Assembly: GCF_014640975.1 (NCBI RefSeq)
Contig: NZ_BMHO01000001.1
Location: 568,166-632,165, forward strand
Length of the DNA: 64,000 bases
Source of the DNA: Microbacterium faecale
Lineage (GTDB): Bacteria > Actinomycetota > Actinomycetes > Actinomycetales > Microbacteriaceae
Direction of reading: 5' to 3'
Positions 7,051 through 15,568 of the stretch are shown in pieces; the stretch's first letter is position 1; each line of letters begins with the position of its first letter. The notes beneath the pieces were generated by a model. It worked only from the letters and a program-made list of their open reading frames with translations, did not search any database and was not told the DNA's origin. The position numbers and the translations under genes were made by a program.

Positions 7051-8316
7051 ATGATGCATGACGCGTCGCCGGACACGGCGTCGGCCCGTCGCCGCGTCGA
7101 AGCGGTGTGGCGCATCGAGTCCGCACGCATCGTCGCCACCCTGACTCGCTTCACCGGCGACTTCGACCTCGCCGAGGATCTCGCGCAGGAGGCGCTCTCC
7201 GCGGCGCTCGAGCAGTGGCCGGCCGACGGGGTGCCGACGAACCCTGGCGCGTGGCTCGTCACCGTCGGCAAGCGTCGCGCTGTCGACGGGTGGCGCCGCG
7301 CCGCAGCGCTCGACGACCGGTACGCCGCCATCGCACGGGAGATGGACGAGGCGACGGGCGAGATCGACTACGACCCCGACGCGATCGACGACGACATCTT
7401 GCGGCTCGTCTTCATCGCCTGTCACCCGGCGCTGTCGCGCGAGGCTCGGATCGCCCTCACGCTGCGCGTCGTCGGCGGGCTCACGACCGACCAGATCGGC
7501 CGGGCGTTCTTCGTTCCAACCTCGACGATCCAACAGCGCATCGTGCGAGCGAAGAAGACGCTCGCCGCCGTCAACGCGCCCTTCGAAGTGCCGCCGCGCG
7601 GGGAGTACGCCGAGCGTCTCGACGGCGTGCTCAGCGTGCTCTATCTCATCTTCAACGAGGGACACGTCGCCAGTTCGGGGGAGGAGTGGATGCGCGTCGG
7701 CCTCGCCCGGGAAGCGATCCGCCTCGTCCGGGTGCTGGCCGAGCTGATCCCGGGCGAGCACGAGGTGCACGGCCTTGCCGCGCTGATGGAACTCACCGCC
7801 GCGCGCTTCCCGGCACGCACCGACCGGGACGGGAACCCGGTGCTGCTGAATGAGCAGGACCGCACGCGCTGGGACGCGACGCTGATCGCGCGAGGTCGGG
7901 CGGCGCTGGCCCGGGCGGACGCCCTGGGGCGCGGCCGCGGCGCGTACGGACTGCAGGCGGCGATCGCCGAGTGCCACGCGGTCGCGGCGACGTTCGACGA
8001 CACTGACTGGGAGCACATCATCGTGCTGTACGAGGCCCTGGGGCGGATCGCCCCCTCGCCGGCCGTCGACCTCAACCGCGCTGCCGCGGTCGCTATGGCG
8101 ACCGGCCCGGCGAGCGCGCTGCGCATCGTCGACGAGATCGCCGCCTCGGGCGCGCTGCGCGGATCCCATCTGCTCCCCTCGGTCCGCGGCGACCTGCTCG
8201 CGCGTCTCGGGCGCGTGGACGAGGCGCGCGACTGCCTGCGCGAGGCGGCGCGCCTTACCGGCAACGAGCGCGAGCGCGACGTGCTGCTCCGCAAAGCGGC
8301 CGACCTCGCGCTCTGA
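7051..8316 (+). CDS. ECF sigma factor, ECF42 group, with C-terminal TPR-like domain
   Basis: The 421-residue protein is far longer than a typical ECF factor. Region sigma2 is visible near residues 15-85 (EDLAQEALSAALEQWP, then VGKRRAVDGWRR). Region sigma4 lies near 130-180 (LTTDQIGRAFFVPTSTIQQR then IVRAKK). About 230 further helical residues follow, resembling the TPR-like C-terminal extension typical of ECF42. The neighbouring YciI/DGPF gene completes the known ECF42 arrangement. Such factors have no cognate anti-sigma factor, and the C-terminal domain is thought to control activity. The ATG pair at 7051 is preceded by GGGAGCG. Confidence 0.9.
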   Translation: MMHDASPDTASARRRVEAVWRIESARIVATLTRFTGDFDLAEDLAQEALSAALEQWPADGVPTNPGAWLVTVGKRRAVDGWRRAAALDDRYAAIAREMDEATGEIDYDPDAIDDDILRLVFIACHPALSREARIALTLRVVGGLTTDQIGRAFFVPTSTIQQRIVRAKKTLAAVNAPFEVPPRGEYAERLDGVLSVLYLIFNEGHVASSGEEWMRVGLAREAIRLVRVLAELIPGEHEVHGLAALMELTAARFPARTDRDGNPVLLNEQDRTRWDATLIARGRAALARADALGRGRGAYGLQAAIAECHAVAATFDDTDWEHIIVLYEALGRIAPSPAVDLNRAAAVAMATGPASALRIVDEIAASGALRGSHLLPSVRGDLLARLGRVDEARDCLREAARLTGNERERDVLLRKAADLAL

Positions 8317-8319
8317 CGA

Positions 8320-8380
8320 GTCCGCAAGTCTCCGACGAGTCCGTTGCGATTCTCGCCGGACTTGTCGGAGACTTACGGAC
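8320..8380. repeat. R1 palindromic repeat, copy C (61 bp)
   Basis: This is the most diverged copy: the left arm has GAC-GAG where others have GAC-AAG, and the right arm has ACTTAC where others have ACTTGC. It fills the 64-bp gap between the convergent ECF42 gene and mntH, abutting the mntH stop codon at 8381. Here it is well placed to act as a bidirectional terminator. Confidence 0.83.
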
Positions 8381-9613
8381 TCATGGCACGAACGTCAACC
8401 AGAGCAGGAGCGCGTTGAGCGCGATGAGGAATGCGCTCGATGCGACGCCGATCGCGGTCGTCCACCAGCGATTGCGGTGCGACCCGAGCGTCCGTGCCTG
8501 CGCCGTGAGCGCGACGAGCGGGATCAGCGCGAACGGGATCCCGAACGACAGCACGACCTGACTGAGGATCAGGGCTTGGGTCGGATCGAACCCCACGGCC
8601 AGCACCACGATCGCCGGCACCATGGTCGCGATGCGCCGGGCGATCAGCGGGATCCGCACCCGCAGCAGCCCCTGCATGATCTCGGATCCGGCGTACGCGC
8701 CCACGGATGTCGAGGCGAGACCCGAGGCGAGCAGCCCGACCGCGAACACCGTCGCGACCAGCGGGCCGAGGTGATCCGCGAGCGCCGCGTGAGCGCCTTC
8801 GAGGCTGTCCGTGCCCGGAACCCCGGGCAGGTTCGCCGCGCCGAGCAGCAGGATCGCGAGGTTCACGGTGCCCGCGATGATCAGCGCGATCGTCACGTCC
8901 CACTTCGTCGCGCGCAGCAGGCGGGGGATCCGCCCCGGCGCCTCGACGTGATCGGCGAAACGGTCGCGGGCGAGCGCGGAGTGCGCATAGATCGCGTGCG
9001 GCATGACCGTCGCACCGAGGATCGACGCGGCGAGCAGCACGGATCCGGAGCCCTCGAACCGCGGCACGAGACCCTCGACGATCGACGCGGGATCCGGGGG
9101 ACCGACGAACACGCCCACGGTGAATCCGATCGTGATGACGGCCATGAGGCCGATGACGACGAATTCGAACGGCTTCGCGCCGCCGTGCGACTGGATCCAG
9201 AGCAGCCCCATCGAGACGACGCCCGTGATGACGCCTCCGGCCACGAGCGGCACGTCGAACAGCAGCCAGAGCGCCACCGCGCCGCCGATGATCTCCGCGA
9301 CGTCGGTTGCCATGGCGACGAGCTCCGCCTGCAGCCAGTACGCGCGCCGCGCCCACGGCGAACGGATCCGCGTGCCGAGCGTCTCCGACAGGCTGCGGCC
9401 CGTGACGACGCCGAGTTTCGCGGAGAGGTACTGAATCAGCCACGCCATCGCGTTGCCGAGCACGACCACCCACACGAGCAGGTATCCGAATTGCGCTCCC
9501 GCCGACATGTTCGTCGCGACGTTGCCCGGATCCAGGTACGCCACGCCCGCCACAAGCGCCGGCCCTAGTAGCCAGGCAGCGCGTGGCTTTTTGGGTGCGT
9601 CGGTGATCGTCAT
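8381..9613 (-). CDS. mntH: Nramp family manganese/divalent metal transporter
   Basis: This 410-residue membrane protein imports Mn2+ (and possibly Fe2+) with protons. It has about 11 membrane helices. The metal-binding helix 1 carries YLDPGNVATN near residue 30, and helix 6 carries MPHAIYAHSAL near residue 205, both hallmark Nramp motifs. The ATG at 9613 gives the N-terminus MTITDAPKKPRAAWLLGPAL; the further upstream in-frame Met would run through the operator and is rejected. A 30-bp palindrome at 9626-9655 just upstream fits MntR control, and mntR itself lies 3 kb away. Confidence 0.95.
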   Translation of the reverse strand: MTITDAPKKPRAAWLLGPALVAGVAYLDPGNVATNMSAGAQFGYLLVWVVVLGNAMAWLIQYLSAKLGVVTGRSLSETLGTRIRSPWARRAYWLQAELVAMATDVAEIIGGAVALWLLFDVPLVAGGVITGVVSMGLLWIQSHGGAKPFEFVVIGLMAVITIGFTVGVFVGPPDPASIVEGLVPRFEGSGSVLLAASILGATVMPHAIYAHSALARDRFADHVEAPGRIPRLLRATKWDVTIALIIAGTVNLAILLLGAANLPGVPGTDSLEGAHAALADHLGPLVATVFAVGLLASGLASTSVGAYAGSEIMQGLLRVRIPLIARRIATMVPAIVVLAVGFDPTQALILSQVVLSFGIPFALIPLVALTAQARTLGSHRNRWWTTAIGVASSAFLIALNALLLWLTFVP

Positions 9614-9625
9614 GACGACAGTGTG

Positions 9626-9655
9626 CCAGATTTTTAGGTGCACCGAAAAATCTGG
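9626..9655. promoter_or_regulatory. Probable MntR operator of mntH
   Basis: This is a 30-bp palindrome with a single mismatched pair (A9636 against G9645). The core reads TTTTTAGGTGCACCGAAAAA. It resembles DtxR/MntR-type boxes with TTAGG-x-x-x-CC-x-AA symmetry. It lies 12 bp upstream of the mntH start codon, so a bound repressor would block the promoter or start site. Confidence 0.85.
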
Positions 9656-9656
9656 A

Positions 9657-9732
9657 GAAGGAGATTCGCGCTTCAGAAGGATCGGATCCGGTCATGCGGT
9701 CCGGCGAGCGCCGAATCTCCTTCCGAAGCGCG
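9657..9732 (+). other. Interleaved inverted repeats before the TrmH-family gene
   Basis: A perfect 12-bp inverted repeat, GAAGGAGATTCG (9657-9668) and CGAATCTCCTTC (9712-9723), is interleaved with an 8-bp one, CGCGCTTC (9667-9674) and GAAGCGCG (9725-9732). The order is A-B-A'-B', so the two stems cannot nest. They would form alternative hairpins or a pseudoknot in the leader of the methyltransferase mRNA. Whether the region is transcribed is not known. Confidence 0.4.
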
Positions 9733-9749
9733 GGTGGCACGATGGGGGA

Positions 9750-10355
9750 GTGACAGGCGAACCGATGCACGGCGTGGGCCCCTGGCCGGGCGAGTGGCCG
9801 GAGGGCGAGTACTTCGACCCCGAGTTGCTCGCGCACGGCGACACCCGAAACGTCGTGGACGCGTACCGCTACTGGACGATGGACGCCATCATCGCCGACC
9901 TCGACACCCGGCGCCATGGGTTCCACGTCGCCATCGAGAACTGGCAGCACGACATGAACATCGGATCCATCGTGCGCAGCGCCAACGCGTTTCTCGCGGA
10001 CACCGTGCACATCGTCGGGCGCAAGCGCTGGAACCGTCGCGGCGCGATGGTCACCGACCGCTACCAGCACGTGATCCACCACCCCGACGTCGCGTCGTTC
10101 CGCGCGTGGATGGATGAGCGCGAGATCCCGATCATCGCCGTCGACAACGTCGGTGAGGCCGTGCCTGTCGATAAGGCCGACCTGCCGGAACGCTGCGTCT
10201 TCCTCTTCGGCCAGGAGGGGCCCGGCCTCTCGGAGGAGGCGCTCGCCGCCGCCGTCGCGCACATCGAGATCACGCAGTACGGTTCGACGCGGTCGATGAA
10301 CGCCTCGGCAGCCGGGGCCGTCGTGATGTACGAGTGGTGCCGCCGCTGGGCGTAA
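9750..10355 (+). CDS. TrmH/SpoU family RNA methyltransferase
   Basis: This 201-residue SPOUT-class enzyme should transfer a methyl group from SAM to a 2'-OH of tRNA or rRNA. Family motif 1 is NIGSIVRSANAF near residue 70. Motif 2 is FLFGQEGPGLSEEAL near residues 151-165. Motif 3 is GSTRSMNASAAGAVVMYEW near 178-196. The trefoil knot region is therefore complete. The start is uncertain: GTG at 9750 is very close to the GGGGGAG stretch, and ATG at 9765 is an alternative. No substrate-binding N-terminal domain is present, as in the short TrmL/TrmH-like members. Confidence 0.87.
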   Translation: MTGEPMHGVGPWPGEWPEGEYFDPELLAHGDTRNVVDAYRYWTMDAIIADLDTRRHGFHVAIENWQHDMNIGSIVRSANAFLADTVHIVGRKRWNRRGAMVTDRYQHVIHHPDVASFRAWMDEREIPIIAVDNVGEAVPVDKADLPERCVFLFGQEGPGLSEEALAAAVAHIEITQYGSTRSMNASAAGAVVMYEWCRRWA

Positions 10356-10512
10356 GGGTCCAGCCCGTCTCTGCGGACGCCTGTTCGCGACTGCAGTCCC
10401 CGAGGCCCGCCGTACGCGGGGCTCTCACCGTTACCCCGCCGCCCGCCACGGTCGAGAGCCGGTGACCGCGGATGCGCGGCGCGGCCGACCCGCTCTTGCG
10501 TGCGTGCATGCC

Positions 10513-10522
10513 TATGTATACA
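10513..10522. promoter_or_regulatory. Putative GntR operator upstream of the transporter operon
   Basis: TATGTATACA contains the 8-bp palindrome TGTATACA. The identical ten-base string occurs at 17148-17157 between the GntR gene and the TcuA-like gene. It lies 47 bp before the transporter start. The 213-bp gap 10356-10568 contains no other clear element apart from GC-rich sequence with short inverted repeats. A shared site fits control by the GntR protein encoded at 16383-17027. Confidence 0.55.
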
Positions 10523-10568
10523 GTCGTATGCAGCGTGGCGAGAGAGCCACAGAAACGAGAGGCGTTCA

Positions 10569-11930
10569 ATGTCGAACAAGACACCCGCGACGACAGCTGG
10601 GCAGGGCTATTCGAAGGCCATGACCCGCAAGGTCGTCCTTGCGTCATTCATCGGTACCGCGATCGAGTGGTACGACTTCTACCTGTACGGCACCGCGTCC
10701 GCGCTGGTGTTCGGCTCGCTCTTCTTCCCTGAGTTCGACCCTCTGGTCGGAACGCTCGCCGCATTCGCGACCTTCGCGGCTGGGTTCCTCGCGCGACCCA
10801 TCGGCGGCATCGTGTTCGGTCACTTCGGAGACCGCGTCGGCCGCAAGAAAATGCTCGTGTACTCGCTCCTCGGCATGGGCAGCGCGACCTTCCTCATCGG
10901 TCTCGTGCCGACGTACGCGGCCATCGGAATCGCCGCGCCGATCATGCTCCTCTTCCTGCGCCTGGTGCAGGGCTTCGCGGTCGGCGGCGAGTGGGCGGGC
11001 GCCGTGCTCATGTCCGTGGAGCACGAGGAGAAGGGAAAGCGCGGTCTCGCCGGTAGCTGGACCCAGGCTGGCAGCCCCGCTGGGCTCCTGCTCTCGACCG
11101 TGGTGTTCGCGCTCGTTGCCCTGCTGCCGGATGACCAGTTCATGAGCTGGGGCTGGCGCATCCCGTTCCTGCTGAGTGCGGCTCTCGTCGCCATCGGCCT
11201 CTTCATCCGCCTCTCGGTTCTTGAGAGTCCCGAGTTCAAGGAGGTCAAGGACGGAGGCGAGCCATCGCGCATGCCGGCGCTCGAAGCGATCCGCAAGCAC
11301 CCGCTGAACATCTTCCTCGCCATCGCGATGTGCCTCGCCCCCTTCGTCTGCTTCTACTACTTCGCGACCTTCAACCTCACCTACGCGACCACCGACCTCG
11401 CCCTCCCGCGTGACTCGATGCTCGTCATCGTCGCAGTCGCCGCGGCGATCGAGATCATCACCATCCCGCTCGCGGCGGCGTGGAGCGACAAGATCGGACG
11501 CGGAAAGGTCTTCCTGCTCGGCACCGCGGCATTCGCGCTGTACGCATACCCGTTCTTCCTCATCAACGAGGCGTTCCCCAGCATCGTCACGATGGCGGTC
11601 ACCGTTGTGATCGGAATCGGCTTCATCCACCCGCTCATGTACGGTCCGATGGCGACGCTCTTCGCCGAGCTCTTCCCTCCGCGGGTGCGGTACTCGGGAG
11701 CGTCGCTCGGCTACTCGATCGGAGCGATCTTTGGTGGCGGGTTCGCGCCCATGATCTTCACGGGGCTGCTCGGTCTGGGGCTCGGCGCGCTCGCGGTCAT
11801 CCCGCCGTACATGATCCTCGTCTCGGTCCTGACCTTCGTCGCGGTGTTCTACGCCACGCGACCGGGCCGCCGGTTCGAAGACGAGGGCCTGGCATCCGGC
11901 CGGACCGCCAACCCCACGGAAGGTCGCTGA
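10569..11930 (+). CDS. MFS transporter, metabolite:H+ symporter (MHS) family
   Basis: The 453-residue, 12-helix transporter has the MHS opening SFIGTAIEWYDFYLYGTASA. The loop 2-3 signature GDRVGRKKML lies near residue 90, and GWRIPFLLS near residue 195. This family includes ProP, ShiA, CitA and the tricarballylate carrier TcuC, so a carboxylate or small organic acid substrate is likely. GAGAGG precedes the ATG at 10569. The stop overlaps the next start (TGATG), marking it as the first gene of a five-gene operon. It imports the compound that the following hydrolase, dehydrogenases and lactonase process. Confidence 0.9.
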   Translation: MSNKTPATTAGQGYSKAMTRKVVLASFIGTAIEWYDFYLYGTASALVFGSLFFPEFDPLVGTLAAFATFAAGFLARPIGGIVFGHFGDRVGRKKMLVYSLLGMGSATFLIGLVPTYAAIGIAAPIMLLFLRLVQGFAVGGEWAGAVLMSVEHEEKGKRGLAGSWTQAGSPAGLLLSTVVFALVALLPDDQFMSWGWRIPFLLSAALVAIGLFIRLSVLESPEFKEVKDGGEPSRMPALEAIRKHPLNIFLAIAMCLAPFVCFYYFATFNLTYATTDLALPRDSMLVIVAVAAAIEIITIPLAAAWSDKIGRGKVFLLGTAAFALYAYPFFLINEAFPSIVTMAVTVVIGIGFIHPLMYGPMATLFAELFPPRVRYSGASLGYSIGAIFGGGFAPMIFTGLLGLGLGALAVIPPYMILVSVLTFVAVFYATRPGRRFEDEGLASGRTANPTEGR

Positions 11931-13180
11931 TGGCCGCGGGTCTCGCCGCGCTCGACGCCGTCGTCGACGGGTGGGTCGAAGCCGCCCGTCGAGACGCGCA
12001 GCTCCAGGCGCTTCGTCGTGCCGCGCACGTTGCCGTGGCATTCAGCGACGGCGAGACCCGCGTCACGGTTGCGGTCTCTCCGGACACGGTCATCCCGTGC
12101 GATGATGCCGAAGTCAGCCTTGTCGCGCCGGCCGACGCGTGGACCCAGCTCCTCTCCCGGCACCCCGCCCCGACCATGCACCACTTTCTCGCGATGAGAA
12201 TGAGGGTCGACGGCACACGTGTCGAGGGTGATGAACTCGTATTCGCCCAGCACGCGGCCATAATCCGCCGGCTTATCGAACTCGCCCGTGAGGTCGTCGA
12301 TGCGCCGGTATCCCGTGCTGCCGACCCCGTCCTCGATCGCCGTGCGATCGTCGGCCGTCACGTTCCCGTCGTCGTCGAGGGGCAGCAGGTCGACCTCTAT
12401 TTCGAGCGCGCCGGAGCGGGGGCTGGCGCGCCGATCGTCGTGCTCCACACGGCGGGGGCCGACGGACGTCAGGCGCATCCGCTCATGTCGGACGCCGACC
12501 TCACCGCGCGACATGAGGTCATCACGTTCGATATGCCTGGTCATGGGCGGTCCGCGGCGCTCGCCGAACCGATCGGTGCGTGGACCCTCACCCCCGACCG
12601 CTATGCCGAAACGATCCTCGCCGTGATCGACGCGCTGGCACTTGACTCGCCGATTTTGCTGGGCGCCTCGATGGCGGGCGAGGCCTGCCTGATGATGGCG
12701 TACCGCGTTCCCGACCGGCTGGGCGGCGTCGTCGCCTGCGAGGCATCGGACTTCGTCCCCGGCCGCGTCACGCCATGGGCAGGAGATCCGCGGGTCAACG
12801 AAATGCTCTTCGTGCCGGAGTGGATCGATGGGCTCATCGCCCCGACCGCGCCTGCGTCGACGCGGGACCTCATTCTGCGCACCTATGCTCAGGGCGGCCA
12901 CCGCACATTCGCCGGTGACATCGACTTCTACTCGGGCGGATGGGATGGTCGTGACATCGTGAGCGAGATCGACACGGCGGTGTGCCCGGTTGTCATGATG
13001 ACGGGCGAGTACGACTACTCCTGCACGCCCGCGATGTCCGAAGCGACGGCGGCGAAGATTCCCGGCGCGCATTTCTGGACGATGCCCGGCATGGGACACT
13101 TCCCCATCTGCGAGCACCCCGAGGCATTCGCGCCTCATCTCGAGCGCGCCCTCACTCTGATCGGAGACACGCGTGGTTGA
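11930..13180 (+). CDS. Alpha/beta hydrolase with an additional N-terminal domain
   Basis: This 416-residue protein has two parts. Residues 1-130 resemble an SCP2-like or similar small alpha/beta domain (AVAFSDGETRVTVAVSPDTV, then FLAMRMRVDG). Residues 145-416 form an alpha/beta hydrolase. The nucleophile elbow is LLGASMAGEA with Ser near 246, so the fifth position is Ala rather than Gly. The Asp is probably in GEYDYSC near 360 and the His in GMGHFP near 388. The extra domain may bind a hydrophobic or CoA-type substrate, but this is inference. Its start overlaps the transporter stop, and its end overlaps the aldehyde dehydrogenase start by 8 bp. Confidence 0.82.
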   Translation: MAAGLAALDAVVDGWVEAARRDAQLQALRRAAHVAVAFSDGETRVTVAVSPDTVIPCDDAEVSLVAPADAWTQLLSRHPAPTMHHFLAMRMRVDGTRVEGDELVFAQHAAIIRRLIELAREVVDAPVSRAADPVLDRRAIVGRHVPVVVEGQQVDLYFERAGAGAGAPIVVLHTAGADGRQAHPLMSDADLTARHEVITFDMPGHGRSAALAEPIGAWTLTPDRYAETILAVIDALALDSPILLGASMAGEACLMMAYRVPDRLGGVVACEASDFVPGRVTPWAGDPRVNEMLFVPEWIDGLIAPTAPASTRDLILRTYAQGGHRTFAGDIDFYSGGWDGRDIVSEIDTAVCPVVMMTGEYDYSCTPAMSEATAAKIPGAHFWTMPGMGHFPICEHPEAFAPHLERALTLIGDTRG

Positions 13181-14660
13181 CATCACCATCCCTGACACCC
13201 GACTGCTCATCGACGGCGCTCGTGTCGCCGCGGAGCCCGGACGGGAACTCGACGTGCATAGCCCGCTCACAGGGAAGGCGCTTGCGCGCGTTCCCGACGC
13301 GACGGCTGAGCAGGCGGCGGCCGCAATCGGCGCTGCTGAGTCCGCCTTCGACGACTGGCGGAGGACGAGCGGTGCCGAGCGCGCACGCCTCCTGCACCGG
13401 CTCGCCGACCTCCTGGAACGTGATGCGGAGGAACTTGCGCATTTGGAGAGTGCCGACAACGGCAAGCTGTTGCGCGAGACGTCAACACAGGCACGTTTCA
13501 CCGTGCGCAACTACCGCTTCTTCGCGGGTGCCGCCGACAAGATCTACGGTCACACGATCCCGCTCGACGCGTGGGAGACGTTCGACTACACGCGCAAGGA
13601 GCCCGTGGGCGTCGCCGTTCTCATCACTGCCTGGAACTCGCCCATGCAGCTGCTGGCGAACAAGCTCGCCCCGGCGCTCGCCGCGGGTTGCACCGTGGTG
13701 ATCAAGCCCAGCGAGATCGCCCCGCTGACCACTCTTCGACTCGCCGACCTCGTCGAGGAGGCCGGCTTCCCACCCGGCGTCGTCAATATCGTCACCGGCG
13801 GCAAGGAAGCGGGTGTCGCGCTGACGACGGACGCACGCGTCGGCCGCATCTCCTTCACGGGCTCGGTGGAGACGGGTCAGGCGATCGCGCGGGCCGCCGC
13901 CGGAGTGCTCGTGCCCGTCACGCTCGAGCTCGGCGGGAAGAGTGCGAACATCGTCTTCGCCGACGCCGACCTCGACCGCGCCGTTCCGGGCGTCGTTGCC
14001 GGCATCTTCGCCGCGGGTGGTCAGACGTGCATCGCGGGCTCGCGTCTGCTCGTGCACGAGTCGATCGCCGAGGATGTCACTGCCAGGGTCGCGGAGATCG
14101 CACGGCAGATCCGCGTGGGCGACCCCGCGCACCCCGACACGCAGATGGGCCCGGTCGCATCGCCCCTGCAACGTGAACGGATCCTCGCCATGATCGATGA
14201 CGCCAAGGCTGACGGCGCGCGGCTCGTCGCCGGGGGAGGCGTACCTGCAGCTGCCGAACTGGCCGACGGCGCCTTCGTCGAGCCGACGATCTTCGCGGAC
14301 GTCGCGCCCGACTCGCGGCTCGCGCAGCAGGAGGTCTTCGGCCCCGTGCTCGCAGTGACGACGTTCCGCACGGACGAGGAAGCCATCGCCATCGCCAATG
14401 GCACTGATTTCGGACTCGCCTCCGGACTCTGGACGAAGGACGTCGCGCGCGCTCATCGTGTGGCCCGCGACCTCGTCGCCGGCACGGTCTGGGTCAACAC
14501 CTACCGCTACTCTGCGGCGCAGGCGCCCTTCGGTGGCGTGAAGCAGTCGGGCTACGGGCGGGAGCGTGGCCTGGAGGCACTCGACGAATACCTGCGTACG
14601 AAGAACGTCTTGATGGATCTCTCGGACGAGATCCGCGATCCGTTCGCGATCAAGGCATAG
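13173..14660 (+). CDS. NAD(P)-dependent aldehyde dehydrogenase
   Basis: This 495-residue member of the ALDH superfamily has the catalytic Glu in TLELGGKSAN near residue 252, the catalytic Cys in GGQTCIAGS near 286, and the oxyanion Asn in ITAWNSP near 153. The GTG start at 13173 overlaps the preceding hydrolase by 8 bp, so translation is coupled. In the operon it probably oxidises the semialdehyde made by the next gene's hydroxyacid dehydrogenase, in the manner of succinate semialdehyde dehydrogenase. The exact substrate is not readable from the sequence. Confidence 0.93.
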   Translation: MVDITIPDTRLLIDGARVAAEPGRELDVHSPLTGKALARVPDATAEQAAAAIGAAESAFDDWRRTSGAERARLLHRLADLLERDAEELAHLESADNGKLLRETSTQARFTVRNYRFFAGAADKIYGHTIPLDAWETFDYTRKEPVGVAVLITAWNSPMQLLANKLAPALAAGCTVVIKPSEIAPLTTLRLADLVEEAGFPPGVVNIVTGGKEAGVALTTDARVGRISFTGSVETGQAIARAAAGVLVPVTLELGGKSANIVFADADLDRAVPGVVAGIFAAGGQTCIAGSRLLVHESIAEDVTARVAEIARQIRVGDPAHPDTQMGPVASPLQRERILAMIDDAKADGARLVAGGGVPAAAELADGAFVEPTIFADVAPDSRLAQQEVFGPVLAVTTFRTDEEAIAIANGTDFGLASGLWTKDVARAHRVARDLVAGTVWVNTYRYSAAQAPFGGVKQSGYGRERGLEALDEYLRTKNVLMDLSDEIRDPFAIKA

Positions 14661-14668
14661 GGGCACAC

Positions 14669-15568
14669 ATGAAAAACCGCATCGCACTCGTCGGGCTCGG
14701 CCAGATGGGCCTTCCCATCGCGACCCGGCTAGCGACCGCCTTCGACGTCGTCGCATTCGATATCAGCGCCGAACGCCGCGCCCTCGCGGCGGAGCACGAT
14801 CGCATCACGGCGACCGACGACCTCGCAGAGCTCGCGGGATCCGCGATCATCGTGCTCTCTCTCCCGAACCCTGCCGTCTCGCGCGGTGTGCTCGAGCAGC
14901 TGGCGCCGAGCCTCGCGGCGGGCACCCTCATCATCGAGACCAGTACGGTGCTGCCCGACGATGTGCGCGAGTCCGAGCGGATCCTCGGCTCGTCCGGTGC
15001 GCGCATCATCGACGCCGCCGTGCTCTCCGGGGTCGGGCAGATGTCGTCCGGAAACGCGACGCTTCTGGTCGGCGGCGATGACCGTGACGTGGACGAAGTG
15101 GCCGACGTGCTCGCCATTATCGGTGGTGCGGGCGTTTCGCGATTCGGCGCTCTGGGAGCAGGCATGGCCGCGAAGGTCGTCAACAACGGCGTCGCGCACG
15201 CCGTCATGGTCGTGCTCGTGGAGGCGTTCGCCATGGCACGCGCCGAAGGCGTGGCGCTTGACGACATCGCCGCCATGCTCGACCGGGAGGACGGCGGACT
15301 GCAGCGACCGCTCAATCACCGGGTGATGCAGCGGATGGCGACCGGTGACTACGAGGGAGGCATGCCGCTCGACGCCGCGCGCAAGGACTCGATGCTGGCC
15401 CTCGCGATGGCGCAACGTTCGGAGACGCCGCTGTTCGCCACGCAGGCGGCGCAGTCGGTGTACGACATCGCGGCCGGACAGGGCTTCGGGCGCGAGGACT
15501 ACTCGGCGCTCGCGAAGCTCTGGGAAGGATGGACGGGCCGCGAACTGAAGTATGGAGCCGACGCATGA
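14669..15568 (+). CDS. Beta-hydroxyacid dehydrogenase (3-hydroxyisobutyrate dehydrogenase-like)
   Basis: This 299-residue NAD(P)-dependent enzyme has the cofactor loop GLGQMGLPIA near residues 9-18. The substrate loop DAAVLSGVGQMSSGNATLLV lies near residue 120, slightly unlike the usual D-A-P-V-S-G-G. The catalytic Lys is in GAGMAAKVVNNG near residue 168. The family includes 3-hydroxyisobutyrate, tartronate semialdehyde and gamma-hydroxybutyrate dehydrogenases. In context it would oxidise the hydroxyacid released by the lactonase and feed the aldehyde dehydrogenase. Its TGA overlaps the lactonase ATG. Confidence 0.9.
   Translation: MKNRIALVGLGQMGLPIATRLATAFDVVAFDISAERRALAAEHDRITATDDLAELAGSAIIVLSLPNPAVSRGVLEQLAPSLAAGTLIIETSTVLPDDVRESERILGSSGARIIDAAVLSGVGQMSSGNATLLVGGDDRDVDEVADVLAIIGGAGVSRFGALGAGMAAKVVNNGVAHAVMVVLVEAFAMARAEGVALDDIAAMLDREDGGLQRPLNHRVMQRMATGDYEGGMPLDAARKDSMLALAMAQRSETPLFATQAAQSVYDIAAGQGFGREDYSALAKLWEGWTGRELKYGADA

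Noticed and set aside
6395..8380. Three near-identical repeats close together, considered as a CRISPR array
   Set aside because: They are palindromes separated by whole genes, with no regular short spacers and no cas genes.
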